Assembly: GCF_014698335.1 (NCBI RefSeq)
Contig: NZ_JACJSV010000002.1
Location: 62,001-126,000 of the forward strand
Length of the DNA: 64,000 nucleotides
Source: Microcystis viridis FACHB-1342
GTDB lineage: Bacteria; Cyanobacteriota; Cyanobacteriia; Cyanobacteriales; Microcystaceae
Direction: 5' to 3'
A program made the position numbers and the translations under genes. Of the stretch, positions 8,776 to 17,247 are shown piece after piece; position 1 is the stretch's first letter, and the number at the start of each line of letters is the position of its first letter. The notes beneath the pieces are model-generated. The model was given only the letters and a program-made list of their open reading frames with translations. It did not search any database and had not been told where the DNA came from.

Positions 8776-9290
8776 AACGTCATTTTTTTATTAGTCTTGT
8801 TGCTGTAATTAGTTTGTTAACTGGATGTGCGGGTTATCCCAGTTTATTGTCTTTTCCTTTCGATCGAGGGGGGAGAAGTTTAAATAGTGCTGCTAGTGAA
8901 TTAACTCCCTATCTTGCCTCTCGCTATCTCATTTTTGCTTCCGATCGCAATGGTTCCCAAGCTATCTATCTTTTTGATGCTATTGATCGCCGTTTATTGT
9001 CTTTACCCGGACTAAATTCTCTCGATCAGATCGCTTCTAGTCCTTCCATTAGTGAAGATGGTCGTTATATCGTTTTTACTGCTAGTCGTCAGGGAAAAAC
9101 GGCTATTTATCTGTATGATCGACAAACTCAACAGAGAAGGGAAATTGCTCCCGATCTGCTCGCGGAAGTACGCAATCCGATCATCAGTGCCGATGGTTCT
9201 AAAGTGGCTTTTGAAGCGGCAAAAAATGGGCAATGGGATGTTATGATTTACGATCTATCTGGACGGGTATTAGTCAATGAAAATCAGTGA
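8772..9290 (+). CDS. TolB-like (PD40) lipoprotein, copy 2
   Basis: A 172-residue paralogue of the preceding gene. It starts at a GTG whose last two bases begin the upstream TGA stop, a 4-bp overlap. The signal peptide ends in a lipobox (SLLTGC), followed by three PD40 repeats, for example ISEDGRYIVFTASRQGK and ISADGSKVAFEAAKNGQ. The C-terminal blades of the two copies are very similar (both contain GQWDV), which shows an ancient tandem duplication. The two may pair to build one larger propeller; that is inference. Probably the last gene of the ycf66 operon. Confidence 0.8.
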   Translation: MKRHFFISLVAVISLLTGCAGYPSLLSFPFDRGGRSLNSAASELTPYLASRYLIFASDRNGSQAIYLFDAIDRRLLSLPGLNSLDQIASSPSISEDGRYIVFTASRQGKTAIYLYDRQTQQRREIAPDLLAEVRNPIISADGSKVAFEAAKNGQWDVMIYDLSGRVLVNENQ

Positions 9291-9456
9291 TCATTAGACC
9301 TCTTGTAAAAATCAAAAATTGTTGTTAGGGTTAGGAGTCAGTAGCCAGTATTCAGTAGTCAGGAGAATTAAGAATGAATAATAATCAATTAAATAGTCTA
9401 TTGACAGATTTCATGCTATTTAATCCTTATTTTTGCCGTTTTTGAAACCTCAAAAA

Positions 9457-10554
9457 TTATCCTAAACCCATAGCTTTTAGTCGATGTTCTAGAAATTGTT
9501 TTCCCTGTTTTTCGCCGTCAGCGATCAGACGCTGGATATTGGCAGGAGAGCGATCAAGTTTACTTTCATAGTTGAGACTATTGGCTAATTCCGCAGACAT
9601 TTCGATCATCGGGATATGGTAATCTTGATCGGGATCTTCTGGGAAAGATTTAGGAATTTTTAATGGTTCTGTTAATCCGATCTCGCTCAAAAATTCCTCT
9701 TTAAAGGCTCCTTTGAGAAATAATTGATTGAGAAAGTCAATCTGATCGAGACCTTGAAATAGGGAAACATTGCCTTCTAATTCATTACGGCGATCAGCAA
9801 TATCATCGGATTGCACGGGGATCTTATCTCTAGAGGTGGGATTAATTTTAATTACCCAAATTTCATCGGGAATATTTTCGATTCCAACAAATTCACGGCG
9901 AATTAAAGAACGGATGGGGGGATTATCGGAAAATAGTCCATCCCAGTAGGCCATAGTTTCAATGGTGACAGCAGGAAAAATGTTAGGAACACAAGCAGAA
10001 GCTAGGATATGTTCAATTTTAACTGCTTCCTGGCGCGAGTTAAATTTACTTAACTTTCCTGTCAGGATATTACAGGCCCCAATTAATAAAACTGGGGGTT
10101 CTGGTTTAGCTCCCCAAGTGGCTAATTCCGAAAAGTCAATATGCGCTCTTAGTAACTGATCAAAGTTGGTAAAGCGACTGCGTAAACCGTAGGTAGCTAT
10201 AGAAAATAAGGTTTTAGTAATCGGAGAGGAAGGACTGAGATTATACTGGGGAATTAATCCTTTGCTGGCCAATTCTAGAGCTTTAATAGCTGAGTCATTA
10301 AATAGTTGTTCTTGGGGAGTTCGAGCGCTATTATCTTCCCAAAAATCAATCATTCTTTTCCAAACGACGCTATCACCTTTTTTGAGAGCATACCAGGTGA
10401 AAAAGGCACAGATAGCACCGCCAGAAGTACCACTGAGACTGACAATATTAAAGTAATCTTGCACTTTATTGTCAAATAATGCTTTTAATGCACCGGCAGT
10501 AAAAGCAGTTTGACTGCCGCCTCCCTGACAAGCGATCGCGATTTTGGCTTTCAT
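9457..10554 (-). CDS. Patatin-like phospholipase
   Basis: A 365-residue soluble lipid acyl hydrolase with the patatin Ser-Asp dyad: the oxyanion segment CQGGGSQTAFTAGAL near residue 10, the nucleophile elbow GTSGG near residue 43-47, and the DGLFSDNPP catalytic Asp motif near residue 205-213. Patatins cleave acyl chains from membrane glycerolipids; the actual substrate is unknown. No signal peptide is seen. It is monocistronic, with repeat-filled DNA upstream (10555-10977). Some bacterial patatins act in anti-phage systems with a nucleotide cyclase, but no such partner is adjacent, so a lipid-turnover role is the simplest view. Confidence 0.88.
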   Translation of the reverse strand: MKAKIAIACQGGGSQTAFTAGALKALFDNKVQDYFNIVSLSGTSGGAICAFFTWYALKKGDSVVWKRMIDFWEDNSARTPQEQLFNDSAIKALELASKGLIPQYNLSPSSPITKTLFSIATYGLRSRFTNFDQLLRAHIDFSELATWGAKPEPPVLLIGACNILTGKLSKFNSRQEAVKIEHILASACVPNIFPAVTIETMAYWDGLFSDNPPIRSLIRREFVGIENIPDEIWVIKINPTSRDKIPVQSDDIADRRNELEGNVSLFQGLDQIDFLNQLFLKGAFKEEFLSEIGLTEPLKIPKSFPEDPDQDYHIPMIEMSAELANSLNYESKLDRSPANIQRLIADGEKQGKQFLEHRLKAMGLG

Positions 10555-10702
10555 AAATATCCTTTGAATGGCTTCTATCTAAGCCCTAGGGCTTTAATTT
10601 AAGGTTAATTGATAAACTTAAAATCGGATGCAAAAATATAGAAATTTTTCTGATTTTCAGAAGAGCTGCTCGGGAGATTTTGCTATCACTTCTAGGAAAG
10701 GA

Positions 10703-10854
10703 TAAGTAGGTAGGTATTAAAAACTTTCAGATGCCCCCCTTATTAAGGGGGGATTAAAGGGGGGACTAAGGGGGGATCGGCACCCCCCTTATCAAGGGGG
10801 CAGGGGGGATCGAACCTAAAATCCATTGTTAATTTAATTATAACCAGCTACTTA
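10703..10854. mobile_element. MITE-like element, family A, copy 1
   Basis: A 152-bp non-coding element with perfect outer ends TAAGTAG/CTACTTA. The left end reads TAAGTAGGTAGGTATTAAAA and the right end has ATTATAACCAGCTACTTA. The interior carries CCCCCCTTATTAAGGGGGG palindromes. Other copies are at 41826-42004 and 48301-48435 (inverted), with fragments near 13877 and 35575. No transposase, so it would need one in trans. Confidence 0.8.
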
Positions 10855-10939
10855 GGATTTCAAGAGAATTGTCTAGGTAATTAGCTGAAGCCATCAGCCT
10901 GCGGCTATATCCAAGCGATAATAACTAGAAAAATGGAAA

Positions 10940-10975
10940 AACTGATAACTGATAACTGATAACTGATAACTGATA
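10940..10975. repeat. Tandem TGATAAC repeat
   Basis: Five near-perfect ACTGATA heptamers end at the stop codon side of glgC. Together with the MITE at 10703 they account for most of the 420-bp gap between the patatin gene and glgC. Confidence 0.85.
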
Positions 10976-10977
10976 GA

Positions 10978-12267
10978 TTAAATCACCGTGCCGTCGGGAA
11001 TAGTGGCATTTTTGAAAATAACCACGATGCCGCTGCGAACATAGAAACCTAAATCTTCGCGATTAGCTTCTTCCACACGATCCTTGTTAACAATTAAAAC
11101 ATTGGAACCAATGCGAGCATTTTTGTCCACAATTGCCCGACGAATAGTGGAACCAGGGCCAATACCCACGGGAATTTTGGCATTTCCGATCAGACTTTCC
11201 CGTTCGGGGAAAGACTCATAAAAGTCGGCTCCCATCAGCATTGTATCCTCGATCGTGCAGTCTTTGCCGACTCGACTACGAATACCTAAAATCGAGTGAT
11301 GGATGCGACATTCTTTGAGAATACAACCTTCAGAAATCATCGATTCTGTCACCGTACAATTGAGCATTTTTGTGGGTGGCAGATAGCGAGAACGGGTATA
11401 GATGGGGGCTTTTTCGTCGTAGAAACTAAAGGCGGGATTTGGTTGTTGGGTCAAGGCGAGATTAGACTCATAAAAGGCCTCAATCGTCCCGATATCTTCC
11501 CAGTAACCCTTAAATAAATAAGCCTGAAGATTGTAGTCTTTAGCCGCCGAGGGAATAATTTCCTTGCCGAAATCGGTCTGTTCTTTATTGGCATCGAGCA
11601 GATCGATTAAAACATTCTTTTTAAAGACATAAATTCCCATGGAAGCGATGTAGGGACTTTGACGAGCTTGGTCGGGACTTAAGCCTAAAATCGTCGTATC
11701 TACCCGCATTCTTTCCAATTCTGGCCCTTTGGGTTTCTCATAAAAATCGACAATTCGCCCCGAATCATTAATTTTCATCACCCCAAAAGCGGAGGCCCGA
11801 CGTTCATCGATGGGAACCACCGATAAAGTGATATCGGCGTTGGTTTCCCGATGGCGTTCGATGAACTTACCGTAGTCCATGCGATAGAGATGATCTCCGG
11901 AGAGAATTAGATATTCATCGATATCCCAATCCTTCATCGTCCAGATATATTGTCGTACTGCGTCGGCCGTGCCTTGGAACCATTGAGGATTCTCCATGGT
12001 TTGTTGAGCCGCCAAAACTTCCACGAAACCATCGCTAAAACCCGTAAAATTATAGGTACGATTGAGGTGACGATTGAGGGAAGCGGAATTAAATTGCGTC
12101 AACACATAGATTTTGTCAATCTGGGAGTTAATACAATTGCTGACGGGAATATCGATTAAGCGATATTTTCCCGCTAGGGGGACGGCAGGTTTTGCCCGCA
12201 GTTTCGTTAACGGATAAAGGCGAGTTCCGGCCCCGCCACCCAAAATAATAGCTAATACTTTTTTCAC
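10978..12267 (-). CDS. glgC: Glucose-1-phosphate adenylyltransferase (ADP-glucose pyrophosphorylase)
   Basis: Makes ADP-glucose from glucose-1-phosphate and ATP, the committed step of glycogen synthesis. In cyanobacteria it is activated by 3-phosphoglycerate and inhibited by phosphate. I choose the GTG at 12267 (429 residues), because the protein then opens with [20 protein letters not shown], the usual start of this family; the longer frame to 12363 adds 32 unmatched residues. Visible features are the [19 protein letters not shown] nucleotide site, [28 protein letters not shown] and a left-handed beta-helix C-terminal domain with isoleucine-patch repeats. It is single, facing away from the Gly-rich gene. 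Confidence 0.95.
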   Translation of the reverse strand: MKKVLAIILGGGAGTRLYPLTKLRAKPAVPLAGKYRLIDIPVSNCINSQIDKIYVLTQFNSASLNRHLNRTYNFTGFSDGFVEVLAAQQTMENPQWFQGTADAVRQYIWTMKDWDIDEYLILSGDHLYRMDYGKFIERHRETNADITLSVVPIDERRASAFGVMKINDSGRIVDFYEKPKGPELERMRVDTTILGLSPDQARQSPYIASMGIYVFKKNVLIDLLDANKEQTDFGKEIIPSAAKDYNLQAYLFKGYWEDIGTIEAFYESNLALTQQPNPAFSFYDEKAPIYTRSRYLPPTKMLNCTVTESMISEGCILKECRIHHSILGIRSRVGKDCTIEDTMLMGADFYESFPERESLIGNAKIPVGIGPGSTIRRAIVDKNARIGSNVLIVNKDRVEEANREDLGFYVRSGIVVIFKNATIPDGTVI

Positions 12268-12416
12268 GCGCGTAACCCTCGCGATTGGCTGTTTCCTTCT
12301 CAAAGTAAGTGTAGGATGATAGCGCACCTTATTGATAGAGGGGAAACAAAAATCTAGATCCAAAAGTCATCAAGAGGGAATTGATCGGAGTCTTTGCGGA
12401 TAAATTCGCTAAAATC

Positions 12417-13838
12417 ATGAATTTTTGGGCTAAATCATTAATATTCACCTTTTTTCTTCCTTTACCTTACCTAATGCCCACCACGGTGACTGGCGATCGC
12501 TGTTCTTGGTTAGCCCAAGGTTCCGATGTACAGACTTTCGGTAAACAGGGCCAAAGCGGAAAAGCTGGCAAGATCGGCAGCCAAGGCAAAAATAGTGACA
12601 GTTTAACCCTTTTTCTCGATGGTTCTCCCCTAAAACTCGATATTTCAGGACAAAAAGGAATCGATGGTGAAAATGGCGGCAACGGCAGCGATGGCAACTG
12701 TAGCGGTCAACCTAGCAACGTCACACGAAATCTCCAGGCGGCCGGTGGTGGCAACGGTGGCAATGGGGGTAATGGTGGTGATGGGGGCAATGGCGGCGCT
12801 TTAACCCTCTATGCCACTAATTTAGATTTTTTAAGACAAGTAACGGTCAATGCGGCCGGAGGTGCCGGGGGTTTTGGGGGTCAGGGAGGCCAAGGAGGCA
12901 AGGGTTGTCGCTGTTCCCAACCTTTCTGGACAATTCAAACCTGCAGCGGTAGGCCGGGTGATGCCAATTATAGCTGTACCACCAGAGAATTTAGCTGTCA
13001 GGATGGTCTGGATGGGGCGACGGGTAATAGTGGTCGTAACGGTCGCGAGGGACGTTTAGGACAGTTAACTTTAATTCAAATTGATCGCCCTTTAACTGCC
13101 GATCAACCGAGCGCAACTGTTCCCCTTTCGGAGTTAAAAGAACGGGGTTATATTCTATCTAAAAATAGTTGGGAAACTCGTACTGGGGCAATGTCTTTAT
13201 TTTCTCCCGGTTCCCTGATCGATGATCAATATCGGATTTTATTAGATCGATCGGAACGTTCTTTTATTTTAATTTGGAATGCCCCCCAAGAGTTTAACCG
13301 GTTTGCTAATCAGCGTTTTACTTTAACCCTTGATGCTCAAAAGGAAATGAAGGTAACTGTCCCCAGTGAATTGTGGATCGAGGGAACCACTCAAAAACGC
13401 AATAATGTTACGGAATTTGTCGTTTATAATGCTGTTTTTGAACGAGATGTCACCCAATTAGAAGCAAAAGGTATTACAGGAAATGGTACTGATTTAAGGC
13501 TTTTTCTCGAAGATAAAGCTTCCCAATCGAATTTAATTGGCACTAAATTTAAACTGCGTTATCGCGTCACTCGTTGGCAAGCAGACGACCTGCAAACCAG
13601 TCCCAGAACTGATTTTGTCACTCGCTATGAAGGAGATATGCCTGCTAATTTAATCCGACAGGAGGGCAATCAATTTATTCTGGATATCGGTCAATTACCC
13701 TTACCTGTGGAATCCTTGCGATCGGGTACGGGGGTAGAAATCGAGTTACTTGCTACTCGTTCTTTTGCCGGTTATTCCAAAGAACAAAAAATCGTCATCC
13801 GCGACACGATTAAAGGGGCAAATATGCCACGGAGATAA
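12417..13838 (+). CDS. Secreted Gly-rich, collagen-like protein
   Basis: I take the ATG at 12417 because it starts a signal peptide (NFWAKSLIFTFFLPLPYL, cleaved near residue 25-30); a TTG-started frame from 12381 adds 12 residues. The mature N-terminal half (about residues 40-220) is low-complexity GxxGxxG sequence resembling collagen triplets (GGNGGNGGDGGNGG, GGAGGFGGQGGQGGKG), interrupted by a Cys-rich segment with about six cysteines. The C-terminal half is a non-repetitive beta-rich domain of about 250 residues that I do not recognise. Probably extracellular or cell-surface; role unknown. It is divergent from glgC with about 150 bp between. Confidence 0.75.
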   Translation: MNFWAKSLIFTFFLPLPYLMPTTVTGDRCSWLAQGSDVQTFGKQGQSGKAGKIGSQGKNSDSLTLFLDGSPLKLDISGQKGIDGENGGNGSDGNCSGQPSNVTRNLQAAGGGNGGNGGNGGDGGNGGALTLYATNLDFLRQVTVNAAGGAGGFGGQGGQGGKGCRCSQPFWTIQTCSGRPGDANYSCTTREFSCQDGLDGATGNSGRNGREGRLGQLTLIQIDRPLTADQPSATVPLSELKERGYILSKNSWETRTGAMSLFSPGSLIDDQYRILLDRSERSFILIWNAPQEFNRFANQRFTLTLDAQKEMKVTVPSELWIEGTTQKRNNVTEFVVYNAVFERDVTQLEAKGITGNGTDLRLFLEDKASQSNLIGTKFKLRYRVTRWQADDLQTSPRTDFVTRYEGDMPANLIRQEGNQFILDIGQLPLPVESLRSGTGVEIELLATRSFAGYSKEQKIVIRDTIKGANMPRR

Positions 13839-13876
13839 GTCAAAAAAGTTCCCTTCTCCTTTCTCCAGTGCAATGT

Positions 13877-13912
13877 TAAGTAGGTAGGCGTTAAAAATTA
13901 TCAACTTACCTC
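13877..13912. mobile_element. MITE family A fragment
   Basis: TAAGTAGGTAGGCGTTAAAA matches the left end of the family A element at 41826, but no right end follows. Instead the sequence continues into a family C right end (TTTATTCAGCAAACCCTA, about 13928-13945), so the gap between the Gly-rich gene and bgtB is a composite of element ends. Confidence 0.55.
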
Positions 13913-14025
13913 GTCTATATTTCACATTTATTCAGCAAACCCTATCTAACTACCTCTTGCCTCTTGCCTATCCTAACCAAGAAATTAATTTTGCCCTATT
14001 ACTTATCAGTTCCCATCTGTTGCGT

Positions 14026-15537
14026 CTAAGCTTTCTGTTCCTGTTTAGATTTATGTAGGGGATCCATATAAATCTCTAAGCGCTTAAATACCACAGAGGA
14101 AAGGGTAGTTAAAACCAAATAAACTACAGCAACAGCGATATAAATCTCGAAAGCTTTATAGGTAGTGGCCACCATTAATTGACCTTGCCGGAATAATTCT
14201 TCAAAACCGATTACTGCCGCTAAACTGGTATCTTTAATTAGGGTGATAAATTCATTCCCCAAGGGCGGCAACATCCGGCGAAAAGCTTGGGGAAAAATCA
14301 CCTCGTGCATGGTTTGCACTGGGGACATCCCTAAACTAGAACAAGCTTCCCATTGACCATTATCGATCGATTGAATACCGCCGCGCATAATTTCAGCTAA
14401 ATAGGCCGCTACATTTAAACTTAGGGCAAATAGGGCCGCCGGTAAACGATCTAAGTCGATATTTAAGCCAATTTCTCGGAACAACCCAGGCAAACCAAAA
14501 TAGATCAAGAATAATTGCACCAGCATCGGTGTTCCCCGAAAGAAATCCACATAGATGCGGCAAATTATTTTTAACCATTTGTAGGGAGAAATCAGGGCAA
14601 TAGCCACTAAAGTTCCGCCGATTAACCCGAACAGAAAAGACAGAACTGTTAACAGAATTGTCCAGGGAACCCCTTTCACAATCAGGTTATAGAATAATTC
14701 TCCCCAGTTAAACCTCGATTCCTGTAAATTCTTTAAAGCTGGGGCAACTAAGGGTAATTCTGGCGGTTTTTCTCCAAACCATTGCCTAAAAATAACATCG
14801 TACTGACCACTTTCTATAACTCGACCGAGAGCATCATTAATTAACTGGAGATAGGGGGAATTTTTGGGTAAAGCAATGCCGTAGAATTCCTCCGTTAATA
14901 ATTCTCCGACCACCTTTACTCCCCTTAAACCCGCTTGTTTAATTGCATACAAAGTCACGGGTTTATCGTTAACTACCGCCTCAACTCGACCATTAATTAA
15001 TTCCTGCAAAGCTAAAGCCGCCGAGTCAAATTGACTAACTGTTGCCCCCGGTATTTTCGCCGCTTCTAAGGCTCCTGTTGTGCCAATTTGGACGGCAATT
15101 CTTTTGCCTTTTAAGTCTTCAAAATTTTTAATCGTCTTATTATCTTCCCGAACAGCGATCGCTAAACCAGCCCTAAAATAAGGTCGAGAAAAAGAAATCG
15201 CTTGAGCGCGTTCGGCGGTGATGGTCATGCCACTAATAGCGGCTTCCACTGTTCTCGCTTGTAGAGCCGGAATAATGCCATCAAAGGGTAAATTTCTAAA
15301 GTCAATGTTGAGATCGGCTTCCTTGCCAATTGCCCGCATTAAATCGATATCAAACCCGGTTAATTGTCCCCCTTGTTGAAATTCAAAGGGTGGAAAAGTC
15401 GCTTCTGTGGCGACTCGAAAAGGATTAGGAGGAGTCTGAGAAAAAGCGGGAATAACAGTTAATCCGATCGCCAAAACTAATCCTAACAAGGCAAAGATGA
15501 CTCTCTGCACCGCCCGCCCTCGCCAAAATTTAATCAT
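14026..15537 (-). CDS. bgtB: Amino-acid ABC transporter, fused substrate-binding protein and permease (BgtB-like)
   Basis: A 503-residue fusion. It has a signal sequence or signal anchor (residues 10-33) and a family 3 periplasmic binding domain (about 36-265, with FRVATEATFPPFEF and LTGFDIDLMRAIG). An ABC permease domain follows (about 285-490, with the EAA loop EACSSLGMSPVQTMHEVIFPQAF, abbreviated here). This GlnH-GlnP layout matches Synechocystis BgtB, which with the ATPase BgtA imports basic amino acids and glutamine. The ATPase gene lies divergently 198 bp away, supporting the pairing. Substrate specificity is inferred from the family, not proven by residues. Confidence 0.9.
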   Translation of the reverse strand: MIKFWRGRAVQRVIFALLGLVLAIGLTVIPAFSQTPPNPFRVATEATFPPFEFQQGGQLTGFDIDLMRAIGKEADLNIDFRNLPFDGIIPALQARTVEAAISGMTITAERAQAISFSRPYFRAGLAIAVREDNKTIKNFEDLKGKRIAVQIGTTGALEAAKIPGATVSQFDSAALALQELINGRVEAVVNDKPVTLYAIKQAGLRGVKVVGELLTEEFYGIALPKNSPYLQLINDALGRVIESGQYDVIFRQWFGEKPPELPLVAPALKNLQESRFNWGELFYNLIVKGVPWTILLTVLSFLFGLIGGTLVAIALISPYKWLKIICRIYVDFFRGTPMLVQLFLIYFGLPGLFREIGLNIDLDRLPAALFALSLNVAAYLAEIMRGGIQSIDNGQWEACSSLGMSPVQTMHEVIFPQAFRRMLPPLGNEFITLIKDTSLAAVIGFEELFRQGQLMVATTYKAFEIYIAVAVVYLVLTTLSSVVFKRLEIYMDPLHKSKQEQKA

Positions 15538-15735
15538 TTTTTAATTGTTTCTCCTTGATTTTTTTACTCAATTAAGTTAAGGATTTTGTCCTACTCCTCA
15601 CCTAAGACAGATGTAGAGAGACTATTTGAGTATTATGATTATTCCTCTTGATAAAATGTCGTCAAGGATACAATTTAGCAGAAACTAATCTGGATACTTT
15701 TATACAGAATCTAAAATTTTTTACGAGAGGACATC

Positions 15736-16491
15736 ATGACCACTACCACCCCTGTGATTGTTAGTGAAGGTTTACGCAAAAGTTACGGCTCTTTAGAGGT
15801 ACTTAAAGGAGTTACAGGCACTCTTTATCAAGGGGATGTGGTATCGGTAATCGGTCCCTCTGGCTGCGGCAAAAGTACCTTTTTACGCTGTCTCAATCGT
15901 TTGGAAACAATTAACGGCGGCCGCTTGGAGGTGATGGGGATTGACATCTCTTCCCCGAAGTTAAATCAATCGGTCCTCCGCAACTTACGCAGCCGGGTAA
16001 GTATGGTGTTTCAACACTTTAATCTTTTTCCCCATCTCACCGTTTTACAAAACTTGATGTTGGCCCCCAAGCAAGTGTTACACCACTCGGAAAATGAGGC
16101 TAAGGATACGGCAATTCATTATCTGGAAAAGGTGGGATTAGCACCAAAAGCCGATGTTTATCCCGACCAATTATCGGGAGGCCAAAAACAACGGGTGGCG
16201 ATCGCTCGCAGTCTCTGCATGAAACCAGAGGTGATTTTATTTGATGAACCCACTTCGGCCCTAGATCCGGAATTAGTCGGGGAAGTGTTAAACGTCATGC
16301 GTCAATTGGCCGATGACGGTATGACTATGGTAGTCGTCACCCACGAAATGCAGTTCGCTAAGGAAGTCTCTAACAAGGTTTTGTTCTTTAATCAAGGTGT
16401 CATCGAAGAAGCAGGCGATCCCGACACCTTTTTTAATAATCCCCACAGCGAGCGCTTACAAGCCTTTTTAAGTCGCATCAATAGTAATTAG
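15736..16491 (+). CDS. bgtA: Amino-acid ABC transporter ATP-binding protein (BgtA-like)
   Basis: A 251-residue cytosolic ATPase of the polar-amino-acid importer class. It has Walker [10 protein letters not shown] (residues 40-48), the Q-loop [11 protein letters not shown], the signature [15 protein letters not shown], Walker [15 protein letters not shown] and a switch His in [10 protein letters not shown]. It powers the divergently encoded BgtB-type fusion at 14026-15537. An AGAGGACATC ribosome-binding region precedes the ATG. The 198-bp shared intergenic region must hold both promoters; I looked for a GTA-N8-TAC NtcA site there and saw none. Confidence 0.93.
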   Translation: MTTTTPVIVSEGLRKSYGSLEVLKGVTGTLYQGDVVSVIGPSGCGKSTFLRCLNRLETINGGRLEVMGIDISSPKLNQSVLRNLRSRVSMVFQHFNLFPHLTVLQNLMLAPKQVLHHSENEAKDTAIHYLEKVGLAPKADVYPDQLSGGQKQRVAIARSLCMKPEVILFDEPTSALDPELVGEVLNVMRQLADDGMTMVVVTHEMQFAKEVSNKVLFFNQGVIEEAGDPDTFFNNPHSERLQAFLSRINSN

Positions 16492-16504
16492 GGTTGGCTG
16501 AATT

Positions 16505-16614
16505 CAGGAGGCAAAAGACAGGAGACAGGAGACAGGAGGCAAAAGGCAAAAGGCAAAAGGCAAAAGGCAAAAGGCAAAAGGCAAAAGGCAAAAGGCAAAA
16601 GGCAAAAGGCAGCT
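16505..16614. repeat. Heptanucleotide VNTR (GGCAAAA/AGGCAAA)n
   Basis: Nine or more perfect copies of a 7-bp GGCAAAA unit, preceded by degenerate GGAGACA units. Seven bases is not a multiple of three, yet the frame stays open by chance as a KGKRQKA-type string. It lies between bgtA and the ycf46 operon and is likely to vary in copy number between strains. Confidence 0.9.
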
Positions 16615-16619
16615 TTATT

Positions 16620-16697
16620 CTCCCCACACCCTACACCCCACACCCTACACCCCACACCCTACACCCCACACCCTACACCCCACACCCCACACCCCAC
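16620..16697. repeat. CACCCTACACCCCA tandem repeat
   Basis: Repeats with a 14-bp period (CACCCTACACCCCA) adjoin the GGCAAAA array. This is the complementary-strand version of the GTGTGGGGTGTAGGG repeats found at 3028, 26356 and 36722. Confidence 0.85.
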
Positions 16698-16772
16698 TTC
16701 CCCAACAATTGTAAAGAAATGTTACAATTATGCCGTTATAACAGCTTACCATCTTGACAGGAGAGAAAGACA

Positions 16773-17168
16773 GTGGTTATAGTAGAGACACATACCCGGG
16801 TAAACCAATTTAGTGATATGCAAGACAAGCAAAAAGTCACACTGTACCTTCCCCCTGGAGTCCATCGTCAACTGAAAATCAAAGCCGCGATCGATGAAGA
16901 ATCGATGTCAGGGCTGGTGGAAAAAGCGATCGCTTTCTACCTAAAATACCCCGAAAAGGTAGAAGAAATCGAAGCCGCCGCCTACGGCAAAACCTATCAG
17001 GTTCATGTCTGTCCCGAGTGTGATGCCGCGTTAGTGATGAAAGAAGATCGGCTAAGGTCGATCAAACGCCAGCCCGCAATAGTGGGCGACGAGTTCCCGC
17101 TCGAAGTTCCCGAACCCGTTGGCGTTCAAGGAACCACAGAAGGAGAAGCAGCCTTAGTTCCCTGCTAA
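16773..17168 (+). CDS. Small ribbon-helix-helix-like protein upstream of ycf46
   Basis: A 131-residue protein starting at GTG with a good AGGAGAG site. An internal ATG at residue 17 (MQDKQKVTLYLPPGVHRQL) is an alternative start. Residues 17-70 resemble a ribbon-helix-helix DNA-binding fold (KVTLYLPPGVHRQLKIKAA, DEESMSGLVEKAIAFYL), as in antitoxin and CopG-like regulators. The middle contains a short CPEC motif. It precedes ycf46 by about 80 bp on the same strand, and a gene of this kind sits upstream of the ycf46 homologue in other cyanobacteria (slr0373-slr0374 in Synechocystis, from memory). It may regulate or partner with the AAA protein; that is inference. Confidence 0.75.
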   Translation: MVIVETHTRVNQFSDMQDKQKVTLYLPPGVHRQLKIKAAIDEESMSGLVEKAIAFYLKYPEKVEEIEAAAYGKTYQVHVCPECDAALVMKEDRLRSIKRQPAIVGDEFPLEVPEPVGVQGTTEGEAALVPC

Positions 17169-17247
17169 ACTCTCAGTAGCCGAACAAGGCATCTACAGCC
17201 ATCAGCCGCCCAAGGTCAAAACCGTTACCACAAATAGGGTCGATGTT

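Noticed and set aside
9374-9445. 23-codon frame starting ATGAATAATAATC between the TolB-like and patatin genes
   Set aside because: Too short, with no ribosome-binding site or similarity.
9457-10554. Patatin as a CBASS effector
   Set aside because: No cyclic-nucleotide synthase or accessory gene is adjacent, so a defence role is not supported.
15538-15735. NtcA site between bgtB and bgtA
   Set aside because: No GTA-N8-TAC sequence found on reading the region.
16494-16757. 87-codon plus-strand frame rich in KGKRQKA and PTPYTPH
   Set aside because: It is a translation of the 7-bp and 14-bp tandem repeats downstream of bgtA; no ribosome-binding site or family.
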